NCBI GenBank assembly: GCA_003150225.1
Contig: QAND01000029.1
Coordinates: 42,962 to 106,961, forward strand
Reading direction: 5' to 3'
Source of the DNA: Bacillota bacterium
GTDB taxonomy: Bacteria > Bacillota > Clostridia > Christensenellales > QAND01
Length of the DNA stretch: 64,000 nucleotides
Shown here piece by piece: positions 9,316-17,635 of this stretch; the first letter of the stretch is position 1, and each line of letters starts with the position of its first letter. The translations under genes and the position numbers were made by a program. The notes beneath the pieces are model-generated. The model was not told where the DNA came from. It worked only from the letters and a program-made list of their open reading frames with translations, and ran no database searches.

Positions 9316-11274
9316 TTGGAAGCAAACACACAGAACCAACAAAACCAGAAAAAGCCTACCGGGCAGAACCGAAGGCGCCGACGTCCCGCTTCTCCCAAGG
9401 GAGAAGCGTCGGCCCAGCCGGCTGCAAAGGCGGTAAAGGCCCCCCAGGGGGAGCCGCGGAAGAAGCAGTCCCAGGGTGAAAGTAAAAAAGCCGCTCCCAA
9501 AAGAACTGCGGCAGCCAAGACACAGCAGCCAACAAAGGAGCAGAGCGGCACCAGCCGTACCCGTAGAACCCAGCGAAAGCCCAAAGGGCAGGGGGGCAAG
9601 AGCCAGACGCCCCTTCGCATCATTCCCCTTGGCGGTCTTTCGGAGATCGGGAAGAACGTCACCGCTTTTGAGTACGGGAACGATATCATCGTGGTGGACT
9701 GCGGCTTTGCTTTCCCCAGTGACAGCATGTTGGGCATCGATTATGTGATCCCGGATTTTTCCTATCTTGTGAAGAACAAGGATAAGGTTCGAGGCATCCT
9801 AATCACCCATGGACACGAGGATCACATCGGCTCTTTGCCCTATCTGCTCAAGGAGGTAAAGGCTCCCATCTATGGAGGCGTGCTGACCCTTGGTTTGATC
9901 CAGTACAAGCTGGACGAGCACCGGATCCAGGGGGTGCATTTGCAGCGGATCAAGGATGGGGAAAGGGTAAAGCTGGGCTGCTTTGAGATTCAGTTTATGG
10001 CGGTGAACCACAGCATTGCCGATGCCTATGGTCTGCGGATCAAGACCCCGGTTGGAGATATCGTCCACACCGGTGATTTCAAAATCGACCACAGCCCCAT
10101 CGATGGCAAAAAAATGAACCTCTCCGCCTTTGCGCGCGCAGGAGACGAGGGCGTTCTGCTGTTGATGAGCGATAGTACCAACGCCAACCGGCCAGGCTTT
10201 ACGCCCAGCGAACAGCGGGTGGCGGAATCCCTGGATCGGTGCTTTGCCGACGCTACCGGCCGGGTTATCGTAGCCACCTTTAGCTCTAACGTAAGCCGGA
10301 TACAGCAGGTCATCGACATCGCCGAAAAACGGGGAAGAAAAATCTATTTCGCGGGGCGCAGCATGTCTAAGATTGTGGAAATCGCCTCGGAGCTGGGATA
10401 TATTCGATTGAAAAAAGGATCCCAGGTGGATGACCGGCGGCTGGACTATCTGGAGCCAGACCAGGTGGTGATCATCACCACCGGCAGCCAGGGGGAACCC
10501 ATGAGCGGCCTGGTGCGGATGAGCCGGGACGAACACCGTTATGTGAGCCTTCGGGCCGGGGATATGGTGGTCATCTCCGCTTCCCCCATCCCAGGCAACG
10601 AGAAAGCGGTATCGGGAGTCATCGACCGCCTATACCGCAAAGGCGTTCATGTGGTGTATCATGACACCATGGAGGTGCACGTATCGGGCCATGCCCGACA
10701 GGAGGAGCAAAAGCTCATCATGGCCCTCACCAAGCCCAAGTTCTTTATGCCGGTCCATGGGGAATACCATCACCTGCTAAGCCACGCCCATACCGCTATG
10801 GCCTATGGCATTCCACAGGAGAATATTATGGTTGCCGAAAATGGCAACGTGTTGGAGCTGACCCAGGACTCCTTCCAGGTTGTCGGCGAGGTGCCGGCGG
10901 AGCCCATCCTGGTGGATGGCAGCGGAATCGGCGATGTAGGCAACGTGGTGCTGCGCGACCGGCAGGTACTAGCCTCTGAGGGGCTGTTCATCGTAGTGGC
11001 AGCGGTGGATAAAAACGGCAAGCTGGTGTCCGGTCCCGACGTAATCTCCCGAGGATTTGTATATGTCAAGGAGAGCGAAGCGCTCATGGATAAGGCCAAG
11101 GAAGTGGCCAAAAAGGCCATCGACGCGGTTACGGCGGGAGAGGAGCATGTGGAATGGGGGGCGCTGAAATCCGCCATCCGCAGTGCGGTGAAAAACTATC
11201 TATACAACCAGACCAAACGGAATCCCGTGATCCTGCCCATTATTGTTGAGGTTGATTCAGGAGGCAAAAAATGA
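9316..11274 (+). CDS. rnj: Ribonuclease J with basic N-terminal extension
   Basis: Metallo-beta-lactamase/beta-CASP nuclease with endo- and 5' exonuclease activity in mRNA turnover and rRNA maturation. The HxHxDH zinc motif HGHEDH is at residues 165-170. MSDSTNANRPG, the beta-CASP region and FMPVHGEYHHL are all present. About 95 residues before the enzyme core are rich in K, R, Q, A and P and look disordered. The start is TTG 9316 behind AAAGAGG. The 3' end overlaps the YlbF gene by 4 bases (ATGA). Whether it is J1 or J2 cannot be told from the window. Confidence 0.94.
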   Translation: MEANTQNQQNQKKPTGQNRRRRRPASPKGEASAQPAAKAVKAPQGEPRKKQSQGESKKAAPKRTAAAKTQQPTKEQSGTSRTRRTQRKPKGQGGKSQTPLRIIPLGGLSEIGKNVTAFEYGNDIIVVDCGFAFPSDSMLGIDYVIPDFSYLVKNKDKVRGILITHGHEDHIGSLPYLLKEVKAPIYGGVLTLGLIQYKLDEHRIQGVHLQRIKDGERVKLGCFEIQFMAVNHSIADAYGLRIKTPVGDIVHTGDFKIDHSPIDGKKMNLSAFARAGDEGVLLLMSDSTNANRPGFTPSEQRVAESLDRCFADATGRVIVATFSSNVSRIQQVIDIAEKRGRKIYFAGRSMSKIVEIASELGYIRLKKGSQVDDRRLDYLEPDQVVIITTGSQGEPMSGLVRMSRDEHRYVSLRAGDMVVISASPIPGNEKAVSGVIDRLYRKGVHVVYHDTMEVHVSGHARQEEQKLIMALTKPKFFMPVHGEYHHLLSHAHTAMAYGIPQENIMVAENGNVLELTQDSFQVVGEVPAEPILVDGSGIGDVGNVVLRDRQVLASEGLFIVVAAVDKNGKLVSGPDVISRGFVYVKESEALMDKAKEVAKKAIDAVTAGEEHVEWGALKSAIRSAVKNYLYNQTKRNPVILPIIVEVDSGGKK

Positions 11275-11618
11275 TAAGCTACGATAAAGCGTATGAACTC
11301 GCCCGGGAATTACAGTCCAGCGAGGAATACCAGACCTATATGGCGGCGAAGGAACAGGCCTTTGTCAATGAGATGAATAAGAACCTCTATAAAGAGATGA
11401 AGACCATCAGCTACGCCATGAACGCCGCCTACCTGGCGGGCCAGCAGCCCGATGCGGAGCTGACGGAAAAATACCAGAAGCTCATGGGAATTCTTAGCTT
11501 GAATCAGGAAGTTATGACCTTTATTCAGGCGGAGTACCGCATCAACCAGGTGATGGGGGATATTTTCAAAATCCTGTCCGAAGCGGTGGACATGCAGTTG
11601 GACTTCCTCTCGGAATAG
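11271..11618 (+). CDS. YlbF/YmcA family protein
   Basis: A small all-helical protein (115 aa) with the YlbF/YmcA pattern: N-terminal YDKAYELARELQSSEEY, a central helix and the late QVMGDIFKILSE helix. In Bacillus, YlbF, YmcA and YaaT form an iron-sulfur complex that binds RNase Y and affects competence, biofilm formation and sporulation. Here the gene overlaps RNase J by four bases, which fits a role in RNA turnover. That role is inferred from the family and the neighbour; no cysteine ligands are visible in this subunit. Confidence 0.85.
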   Translation: MISYDKAYELARELQSSEEYQTYMAAKEQAFVNEMNKNLYKEMKTISYAMNAAYLAGQQPDAELTEKYQKLMGILSLNQEVMTFIQAEYRINQVMGDIFKILSEAVDMQLDFLSE

Positions 11619-11645
11619 GGATGCAGTTATAGGGGGCAACGACAT

Positions 11646-12851
11646 ATGAGCGAACGCGGACACGGCGCCCGGGACCGTCGGGACCGGAACCGGACGGCAG
11701 CAAACAATAGGAAACGGATGAACAACCGGATCAGGAGCTTTAATCTGGACGCCATTTTTTCCAGAATCTCCCGTTCCACCAAGATTTTTATCATTAGCTT
11801 GGTGATCGTGCTGTTGCTGTTTGTTGGCGTCTGGAAGTTTGTGGACAACAAATATTTTGCGCCGGTGGACTCCCGGTCCAAGGAATCGGTTGTTGTGGTC
11901 ATCAAGACCGGCTCCGGCCCCTCCACCATCGCCAATCTGTTGGAGGAAAACGGTTTGATCCGCAATGCCAGCATCTATAAGCTGTATTTGGATATCAACG
12001 ATAAGGCCAGCAAGCTGAAAGCTGGCACCTACGAGTTATCTCCATCTATGACCATGGCGGAGATTACTGAAAAACTGGTGATCGGCGGTTCAGCCAGTCA
12101 GGTGGTCAAACTGGTGCTGAAGGAAGGCCAGACGGTGGAGGATCTGGCGCAAACCCTTTTGGATATGGGGGTCATCCAGAGCAAAGAGGATTTCCTCAAG
12201 ATTATGCAGACGGGAGAGGACTATAAAGGATATTCTTTCATCGATGCGGCATCCGGGGAACCGGGCCTCAAATATGTTATGGAAGGTTACATGTTCCCGG
12301 ATACCTATGAGATTTACATCGATTCCGATCCGGATGTGATCATCAAGAAATTCTTGGATCGCTTTGAGAACATCTATTCTCCAGAATATGCCGCTCGGGC
12401 TGAGGAACTCAACATGACCACCCATGAGGTAATCACCATGGCTTCGGTCATCGAAAAGGAGGCACGGTCCGGCGACTTTAAAAAGGTCTCCGCAGTGTTC
12501 CATAACCGGCTGAACCAGAATATGAAGCTACAGTCCTGTCCTACGGCGCAATATGTCCTGGGAATCAAAAAGCTGCGGCTTACCGCCGAGGATGTATCGG
12601 TGGATTCCCCCTATAACACCTATAAATACGCCGGGCTGCCGGCCGGCCCCATCTGCAGTCCAAGCAAGCTTGCCATTGAGGCCGCGCTTTGGCCGGATGA
12701 AGACTTTATGAACCAGGGCTATCTCTACTTCTGCAGCAAGGATCCCGCCAGTGGAGAGCTGGCTTTTGCCAAGACCCTGGAGGAACACAATGCCAACAGC
12801 GCAAAGTACCAGGATGTTTGGGCGGAGTGGGACCGCAAGAACGGATATTGA
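11646..12851 (+). CDS. mltG: Endolytic transglycosylase MltG
   Basis: Membrane-anchored YceG/MltG enzyme that cuts nascent glycan strands. A basic cytoplasmic tail is followed by one membrane helix (about residues 47-69). A LysM-like region then leads to the catalytic YceG domain with ITMASVIEKEA (catalytic glutamate), FHNRL, LQSCPTAQYVLG and the GLPAGPICSP motif. 401 residues is somewhat longer than usual because of the tail. RBS AGGGGG lies at 11631-11636. A strong terminator follows 4 bases after the stop. Confidence 0.95.
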   Translation: MSERGHGARDRRDRNRTAANNRKRMNNRIRSFNLDAIFSRISRSTKIFIISLVIVLLLFVGVWKFVDNKYFAPVDSRSKESVVVVIKTGSGPSTIANLLEENGLIRNASIYKLYLDINDKASKLKAGTYELSPSMTMAEITEKLVIGGSASQVVKLVLKEGQTVEDLAQTLLDMGVIQSKEDFLKIMQTGEDYKGYSFIDAASGEPGLKYVMEGYMFPDTYEIYIDSDPDVIIKKFLDRFENIYSPEYAARAEELNMTTHEVITMASVIEKEARSGDFKKVSAVFHNRLNQNMKLQSCPTAQYVLGIKKLRLTAEDVSVDSPYNTYKYAGLPAGPICSPSKLAIEAALWPDEDFMNQGYLYFCSKDPASGELAFAKTLEEHNANSAKYQDVWAEWDRKNGY

Positions 12852-12855
12852 TTAA

Positions 12856-12884
12856 AAAAGGCCTCAATCGAGGCCTTTTCTTTT
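12856..12884 (+). terminator. Terminator after mltG
   Basis: Stem GGCCTC/GAGGCC (12860-12865 with 12870-12875), flanked by an A run and TTTTCTTTT, immediately after the mltG stop codon. Confidence 0.85.
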
Positions 12885-12896
12885 CCCTCGGAAATT

Positions 12897-12927
12897 CAAC
12901 ATTCCATCTCCTTCTGACGCATAAGGT
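12897..12927 (+). promoter_or_regulatory. Candidate sigma-E promoter of sigK
   Basis: CAACATT (12897-12903), 16 bases, then CATAAGGT (12920-12927) resemble the mother-cell sigma-E pattern (ATATT / CATACANT), with several mismatches. In Bacillus subtilis sigK is read by sigma-E with SpoIIID. The predicted start, near 12934, falls in the left arm of the hairpin at 12929-12959. Weak by itself. Confidence 0.3.
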
Positions 12928-12928
12928 A

Positions 12929-12962
12929 AAGGGAGCCCAGTCGTTGACTAGGCTCCCTTATT
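12929..12962 (+). terminator. Second hairpin between mltG and sigK
   Basis: AAGGGAGCC (12929-12937) pairs with GGCTCCCTT (12951-12959) and AGTC with GACT inside it, with a GTT loop and one C-A mismatch. ATTT follows. It lies 24 bases before the sigK ATG and may stop readthrough from mltG. If the promoter above is real, sporulation transcripts would begin inside its left arm and so could not fold it. Confidence 0.5.
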
Positions 12963-12983
12963 TGCATTGGGAGGTATAAAACC

Positions 12984-13667
12984 ATGATTATGGAATGCCT
13001 GCATCTGCTGCTGGAATTGCTGCCTTTTGTGTCCTATATCTCGGGCGGGACGGCTTTCAAGAAGCCTCTTTCACCGGAGGAGGAGCGCGCATGCATCCAG
13101 CGCTATATGGAGGGAGATCAGGAGGCAAAAAATCAGCTCATCGAACACAATATGCGCTTGATTGCCCACATCGCGAAGAAATACATGGGCAATGGCCGGG
13201 ATATGGATGATGTGATTTCCATCGGAACCATCGGGCTTATCAAGGCGGTAAACACCTATAATCCCGAGAGCGGAAAGTCCCTTGGAACCTATGCCGCCCG
13301 CTGTATTGAAAACGAGATTCTCATGTCGGTGCGAATGGAGCGGAAGACCCGGGGAGAAACGCCCATGGAGGAGGCCATTGGCGCTGATAAGCACGGGAAT
13401 CAAGTGTTGTTAAGCGAGATTCTGGGAACGCCCCGGGACGATGTGGAAAAACGGGCGGAGCTGAGCCTTGAAGTGGAGCGGCTATACCAGGCGATTGAGA
13501 CCAGCCTGACAAAGAGAGAGCGAACCATAGTCCAGCTTCGATATGGTCTTTATAACGGCCAGTGTATGACCCAGAGGGAGATCGCAACCAGGTTGGGGAT
13601 CTCTCGTTCCTACGTGAGCCGCATTGAAAAAAAGGCTTTGGCTAAACTTTTAGAAGCCATCCAATAG
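12984..13667 (+). CDS. sigK: RNA polymerase sporulation sigma factor SigK (pro-sigma-K)
   Basis: Late mother-cell sigma factor. The 227 residues include an N-terminal hydrophobic segment of about 20 residues (LLLELLPFVSYISGG), matching the pro-sequence that SpoIVFB removes in Bacillus. Region 2 shows DDVISIGTIGLIKAVNTY and AARCIENEILM, and region 4 shows a helix-turn-helix in TQREIATRLGISRSYVSRIE. The gene is continuous, so no skin element interrupts it here. RBS GGGAGGT is at 12969-12975. Some Clostridia (e.g. C. difficile) lack the pro-sequence; this one keeps it. That fits the presence of spoIVB in the same window. Confidence 0.95.
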   Translation: MIMECLHLLLELLPFVSYISGGTAFKKPLSPEEERACIQRYMEGDQEAKNQLIEHNMRLIAHIAKKYMGNGRDMDDVISIGTIGLIKAVNTYNPESGKSLGTYAARCIENEILMSVRMERKTRGETPMEEAIGADKHGNQVLLSEILGTPRDDVEKRAELSLEVERLYQAIETSLTKRERTIVQLRYGLYNGQCMTQREIATRLGISRSYVSRIEKKALAKLLEAIQ

Positions 13668-13676
13668 CTGGAATAC

Positions 13677-13705
13677 TTGTGAAAATTCGGGATACCCGAT
13701 ATACT
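13677..13705 (+). promoter_or_regulatory. Sigma-A promoter with palindrome in spacer
   Basis: TTGTGA (13677-13682), 17 bases, TATACT (13700-13705). The spacer contains the perfect palindrome TCGGG-ATA-CCCGA (13687-13699), a possible operator. It drives the endonuclease IV-like and peptidase genes. Confidence 0.55.
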
Positions 13706-13728
13706 GGGATGGTCAAGGATGTGATGAG

Positions 13729-14586
13729 TTGATACGTTTTGGCCCAGCGGGTAATTCCCAGAGCTTTTATGACGCGGGGCATAAATCCACCCTAGAACAG
13801 CCGGCATGGCTTTCTGAAATGGGATTGACCGCTTATGAATACAGTTTTGGGCACGGAGTGCGGCTTCGGGAGGACACCGCCCGAAAGCTAGGGGAGGAGT
13901 TTCGGAAATATGGAATTCTGCCCAGTTGTCATGCGCCCTACTATATTAATTTTGGCGCGCCCGAACCGGAAAAACAGGAGAACAGTTTGCGGCATTTGCG
14001 GGAAACGGCTATCCGGTGTGATTATATGGACGGCCGGAGAGTGGTGTTTCACCCAGGAGTAGCGGGAAAGGACCGCGCTGCTGCGGTGGAGCGAATCAAA
14101 TTGGGCATAAAAGCGGCCCTTTCGGAGCTGGATCAGCTGGGCCTGGGGCATATTATCCTCTGTCCCGAGACCATGGGGAAGCTATCTCAGATCGGCGATC
14201 TTGATGAAACCCTATCATTCTGCCGCTTGGATGAGCGCCTGATCCCCTGTGTGGATTTCGGTCATCTGTACGCCCGCTCCCTGGGAACCGACCAGGGCGA
14301 TGAAGCTACCGCCAGGATCATCCAGGAGATGATCGATGCAATCGGCCTGGAGCGCACCCGGATTATGCACGTTCATTTTTCCAATATCGAGTACACAAAG
14401 GCCGGGGAAAAGCGGCATCATAATTATGGAGTCACGGAATACGGGCCCGATTTTGGTCCCTTAGCCCGTCAGATTGTCAAATGGAATTTAACGCCCACCA
14501 TCATCTGCGAATCGGCAGGCAGAATGGCGGAAGATGCCGCGCTATTTCAAGAAATCTATCGGAGAACAAAGGAGGAGTCCCTATGA
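13729..14586 (+). CDS. Endonuclease IV-like TIM-barrel protein (AP endonuclease family 2)
   Basis: A 285-residue xylose-isomerase-like TIM barrel. Metal-ligand motifs of deoxyribonuclease IV are present in order: CHAPYYINF, VVFHPG, ILCPETMGK, CVDFGHLYA, MHVHFSN and CESAG. The usual late D.H pair is replaced by KRHHNYG, so it may be a relative with another substrate and not a true AP endonuclease. The start is TTG 13729 behind AAGGAT. Its stop overlaps the next start (ATGA), so the two are coupled. Confidence 0.8.
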   Translation: MIRFGPAGNSQSFYDAGHKSTLEQPAWLSEMGLTAYEYSFGHGVRLREDTARKLGEEFRKYGILPSCHAPYYINFGAPEPEKQENSLRHLRETAIRCDYMDGRRVVFHPGVAGKDRAAAVERIKLGIKAALSELDQLGLGHIILCPETMGKLSQIGDLDETLSFCRLDERLIPCVDFGHLYARSLGTDQGDEATARIIQEMIDAIGLERTRIMHVHFSNIEYTKAGEKRHHNYGVTEYGPDFGPLARQIVKWNLTPTIICESAGRMAEDAALFQEIYRRTKEESL

Positions 14587-15653
14587 ATTCAAGAGTCAAT
14601 CAGCTGTTGACCGCGCTAAGCGACCAGGGCGTGGACGCCATGCTCATCGCCAGCTCCCAAAACCGCCGGTACTTGAGCGGGTTTTCCGGCAGCAACGGAA
14701 TTCTTTTCATTCACCCGGAAAAGCGGCTTCTGGTAACGGATTTCCGCTATAAGGAACAAGCAGGCCGCCAAGCTCCCGATTACGAAGTCGTTATGACCTC
14801 CCAGTTTTTAAGCATGTTTGGCAGCATACGGGAGGCGGCGGAGGCTCTTGGGGTGAAACGAATCGGTTTCGAGTCCGACCGGATGACGGTGGACTGGGCG
14901 GCAGGTGCCAAACGGGATCTTCCCGGTATAGAGCTAATACCTTGCGGTGGATTGGTGGAGCGGATTCGTGCTAGTAAGGACGAGTATGAGATAAGCTGTA
15001 TCGCTACGGCTCAGCGGACGGCGGAGTTGGCCTTCCAGGAGGTATTGGGCATCATTCGTCCTGGCATCTGTGAATATGATATCGCCGCGGAGATTGGATA
15101 CCGCATGGCCAAGAGCGGCTGTATCACCTCCTTTAATACCATCGCAGCCAGCGGAGAAAACGGTAGCATGCCCCATGCGGTACTCAGCAACCGGGTTATC
15201 CAGCGGGGAGACTTTATCACCATGGATTTCGGATGCGTATACAACGGCTATTGCTCCGATATGACCCGCACCGTGGCGGTAGGACAGCCCAGCGAGGAGA
15301 TGGCCGAGGTGTATCGCATCGTTTTGGAAGCCCAGCGCCGTGCCCTGGATCTGATCGCGCCCGGGGTAAATTGCTTTGATGTGGATACTGCCGCTCGGGG
15401 CTATATCAGCGATATGGGCTATGGAGAATACTTTGGCCATGGGCTGGGCCATAGCTTTGGCCTGGAGGTGCATGAGGAGCCTCGGTTTAGTCCCCAATGC
15501 CACGAAAACCTTGTGCCCGGCATTTGTATCAGCGTGGAGCCAGGCATCTATTTGCCCGGAAAATTCGGCGTGCGCATCGAGGATACCGTCTGTATAACGG
15601 AAGATGGATATCGGAACTTTACGAGTACGCCAAAAGAGCTTATAATACTGTGA
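14583..15653 (+). CDS. Xaa-Pro aminopeptidase / M24 family metallopeptidase
   Basis: Creatinase-fold enzyme (356 aa) that removes residues next to proline. The N-terminal domain contains YLSGFSGSNG. The catalytic domain holds the dinuclear-metal ligands in MDFGCVYNGYCSDMTRT (two Asp), FGHGLGHSFGLEVHE (His), SVEPGIY (Glu) and VRIEDTV (Glu). I start at ATG 14583 behind AGGAGG. An M24 peptidase next to efp is a common Bacillota arrangement. Confidence 0.92.
   Translation: MNSRVNQLLTALSDQGVDAMLIASSQNRRYLSGFSGSNGILFIHPEKRLLVTDFRYKEQAGRQAPDYEVVMTSQFLSMFGSIREAAEALGVKRIGFESDRMTVDWAAGAKRDLPGIELIPCGGLVERIRASKDEYEISCIATAQRTAELAFQEVLGIIRPGICEYDIAAEIGYRMAKSGCITSFNTIAASGENGSMPHAVLSNRVIQRGDFITMDFGCVYNGYCSDMTRTVAVGQPSEEMAEVYRIVLEAQRRALDLIAPGVNCFDVDTAARGYISDMGYGEYFGHGLGHSFGLEVHEEPRFSPQCHENLVPGICISVEPGIYLPGKFGVRIEDTVCITEDGYRNFTSTPKELIIL
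15618..15646 (+). promoter_or_regulatory. Sigma-A promoter of efp
   Basis: TTTACG (15618-15623), 17 bases, TATAAT (15641-15646), inside the last codons of the preceding peptidase gene and about 50 bases before efp. Confidence 0.5.
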
Positions 15654-15695
15654 TAGAGTTACAACCAGTTTCAAAACCCAAGTTGGAGGTAAACA

Positions 15696-16253
15696 ATGAT
15701 ATCAGCAGGCGAGTTTCGTAAAGGCATCACCGTGGAAATCGATGACGGCGTATGGGTGATCGTGGATTTCCAGCATGTGAAGCCTGGCAAAGGGGCGGCT
15801 TTCGTACGCACCAAGATCAAAAACGTGGTTACCGGCAACGTGCTCGAGCGCACCTTTAACCCCACCGAGCGGATGCCCCGCGCCCATGTGGAAAGCAAGG
15901 ACATGCAGTATCTATATGCCGATGGGGATCTTTACTACTTCATGGACAACGAAACCTATGAGCAGCTGCCCCTGTCCAAGGATTTGGTGGAGGACGCGTT
16001 GAAGTTCATCAAGGAGAACATGGACGTTCAGGTGAAGTTCTTTAAAGGTAGTGCTTTTTCGGTGGAACCCCCGAACTTCGTGGAGCTGGAGGTCACCCAG
16101 ACCGATCCCGGCTTCAAGGGTGATACCGCTACCGCCGGCACCAAGCCCGCTACCCTGGAAACCGGAGCTGTGGTACAGGTGCCCATGTTTATCGACCAGG
16201 GCGAGATCATCCGGGTGGATACCCGCACCGGGGAGTACATGAGCCGGGCGTAA
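15696..16253 (+). CDS. efp: Elongation factor P
   Basis: Rescues ribosomes stalled at polyproline stretches. Full length at 185 residues with three beta-barrel domains. The loop that enters the peptidyl-transferase centre reads [10 protein letters not shown] with lysine at position 32, the residue that is modified or contacts the tRNA CCA end in this family. No modification enzyme is visible nearby. RBS TTGGAGGT lies just upstream. Confidence 0.97.
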   Translation: MISAGEFRKGITVEIDDGVWVIVDFQHVKPGKGAAFVRTKIKNVVTGNVLERTFNPTERMPRAHVESKDMQYLYADGDLYYFMDNETYEQLPLSKDLVEDALKFIKENMDVQVKFFKGSAFSVEPPNFVELEVTQTDPGFKGDTATAGTKPATLETGAVVQVPMFIDQGEIIRVDTRTGEYMSRA

Positions 16254-16292
16254 CGCCTAGCGCCATGGATCCCACCAAAGGAGGATACGAAA

Positions 16293-16679
16293 ATGAGCTA
16301 TGTATCGGAAAAGGTTGCCTATCTGAATGGTTTGATGGAGGGCCTGGGCATCGGCGATGCCACCCCCGAGGGCAAGATGATCGGCAAGATCGTGGAGGTT
16401 TTAGAGGACATGGCCCAGGCCATGGACGAAATGGATGAAATGGTCGCTGAGCTGGACGAGCGTGTGGATGAGCTCGACATCGATCTAAGCGAGGTAGAGG
16501 ACGAGCTCTACGGCGAGGACGAGTGCGATTGCGGCTGTGAGGATGAGGATTTCCTGGAAATCGTCTGTCCCCATTGCAATGAGACCATCTATTTTGATCA
16601 GGACGCCATCATCGATGGGGAACTGGTCTGTCCCGTCTGCAATCAGGAAATCTTCCCTGATACCGAGGAAGAGGAATAA
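16293..16679 (+). CDS. Acidic zinc-ribbon protein (CD1247 N-terminal domain type)
   Basis: A 128-residue, strongly acidic protein. The first half (SEKVAYLNGLMEGLGI) matches the domain named after Clostridioides CD1247; a helical stretch full of D/E and M follows. A cysteine-rich C-terminal half comes next, with CDCGC and then CPHC/CPVC, a zinc ribbon. The function is unknown in the family. It often follows efp in Clostridia. RBS AAAGGAGG precedes ATG 16293. Confidence 0.8.
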   Translation: MSYVSEKVAYLNGLMEGLGIGDATPEGKMIGKIVEVLEDMAQAMDEMDEMVAELDERVDELDIDLSEVEDELYGEDECDCGCEDEDFLEIVCPHCNETIYFDQDAIIDGELVCPVCNQEIFPDTEEEE

Positions 16680-16691
16680 AACAAATCGTAC

Positions 16692-16722
16692 AAGGCCCCA
16701 GCAAAAGCTGGGGCCTTTTTGT
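16692..16722 (+). terminator. Terminator after the CD1247-like gene
   Basis: Stem AAGGCCCCAGC / GCTGGGGCCTT around AAAA (16692-16717), followed by TTTTTGTTTT. It lies between convergent genes and could also stop the minus-strand regulator gene weakly. Confidence 0.88.
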
Positions 16723-16723
16723 T

Positions 16724-17488
16724 TTAGATCACCTGGATGTGAAAACGGATGGCATCCCGCAGAAACACAGCGCACCCCGGCTGATCTTCGTCGTAGTATG
16801 CGGTAAACCGCGGATCGCACACATACCCCTCCGCCAAAGCTACGTGTGCTTCCCGCTCGTAACGGGGCCACATGGCTCCCAACCACTGCTTGTGAAGCGC
16901 GGCAATCTCCATGCCTTCCTGGCCGTCCGGGGAAAGGCCCTGCCGAACAGCTGCCGTAAGACGGCGATTGATCTCTTTGCCAAGATCCTGTAGGCGCGCG
17001 TATTCCTCCAAGGTTAGATTCATCATCTTGGCGTTGCTCTCTTCCATCGCATGGCTCCCATATCGTTCTCGAACCTCCGCCCCGTAGGCCTTCTCATTCT
17101 CCTGTATCATCTTTTTCTTAAACCCTTCAAACTTTTCAATGTCGCTCATTGTGCTTTCTCCCTTCTCCTTTGAAATGGTCCGTTCCACCGTAGCGATCAT
17201 TCGGTCAAGAGCGTCCCGCTTTTCTTTGAGCCCAGCCAAATGCCCCTGAAGCGCCCGCAAGCGGCAGTACTGCGGGTCATCCAGGGCCGCCTTGATCTCC
17301 TTTAGCTCCAGCCCCAAAGCTCGGTAAAACAGAATCTGCTGCAGCCGGTCCACCTGACTTTCGCCATAGAGGCGGTATCCCGCTTCCGTGGTTTTCTGGG
17401 GCGGCAGCAAACCGATGCCGTCGTAATAGCGCAGGGTTCGAGTACTGATCCCCGCCAACTCTGCCAACTCCTTTACGGTATATGCCAT
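16724..17488 (-). CDS. MerR family regulator with TipAS ligand domain (TipAL-like)
   Basis: 254 residues: an N-terminal MerR helix-turn-helix (YTVKELAELAGISTRTLRYY), a coiled-coil dimer helix (about residues 75-110) and a C-terminal TipAS domain (from about residue 114). TipA of Streptomyces binds thiopeptide antibiotics through this domain and activates its own promoter. An in-frame ATG at 17149 (codon 114) has a strong ribosome site of its own (AAGGAG and AAGGGAG at about 17158-17171). The gene could therefore also give a 141-residue ligand-binding protein alone, as tipA does. RBS GGGAGGGAAAG precedes the long start. Confidence 0.9.
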   Translation of the reverse strand: MAYTVKELAELAGISTRTLRYYDGIGLLPPQKTTEAGYRLYGESQVDRLQQILFYRALGLELKEIKAALDDPQYCRLRALQGHLAGLKEKRDALDRMIATVERTISKEKGESTMSDIEKFEGFKKKMIQENEKAYGAEVRERYGSHAMEESNAKMMNLTLEEYARLQDLGKEINRRLTAAVRQGLSPDGQEGMEIAALHKQWLGAMWPRYEREAHVALAEGYVCDPRFTAYYDEDQPGCAVFLRDAIRFHIQVI

Positions 17489-17512
17489 GCTGCTTTCCCT
17501 CCCATCGGTTGC

Positions 17513-17543
17513 ATTGTAAACCTTTCCGTAACGTTCAAGTCAA
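17513..17543 (-). promoter_or_regulatory. MerR-type promoter and operator of the TipA-like gene
   Basis: On the minus strand TTGACT (17543-17538) and TACAAT (17518-17513) are separated by 19 bases, the long spacer typical of MerR-regulated promoters. The spacer carries an imperfect dyad (AAC...GTT, 17519-17535, six of eight pairs). This supports autoactivation by the regulator. Confidence 0.7.
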
Positions 17544-17581
17544 GGAAAACTTACTTGTCCCATTTTTTTCTTCTTCCTGTG

Positions 17582-17609
17582 ATAATTCACATTTGCCCTT
17601 CATATACAT
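17582..17609 (+). promoter_or_regulatory. Candidate sigma-E promoter of the spoIIIA operon
   Basis: ATAATT (17582-17587), 13 bases, CATATACAT (17601-17609) resemble the sigma-E -35 and -10 elements. spoIIIA is a known sigma-E operon. It sits 27 bases before the spoIIIAA start and next to the divergent MerR-type promoter. Confidence 0.4.
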
Positions 17610-17635
17610 GGAACAAACAAAGGAGGGACAAGGGG

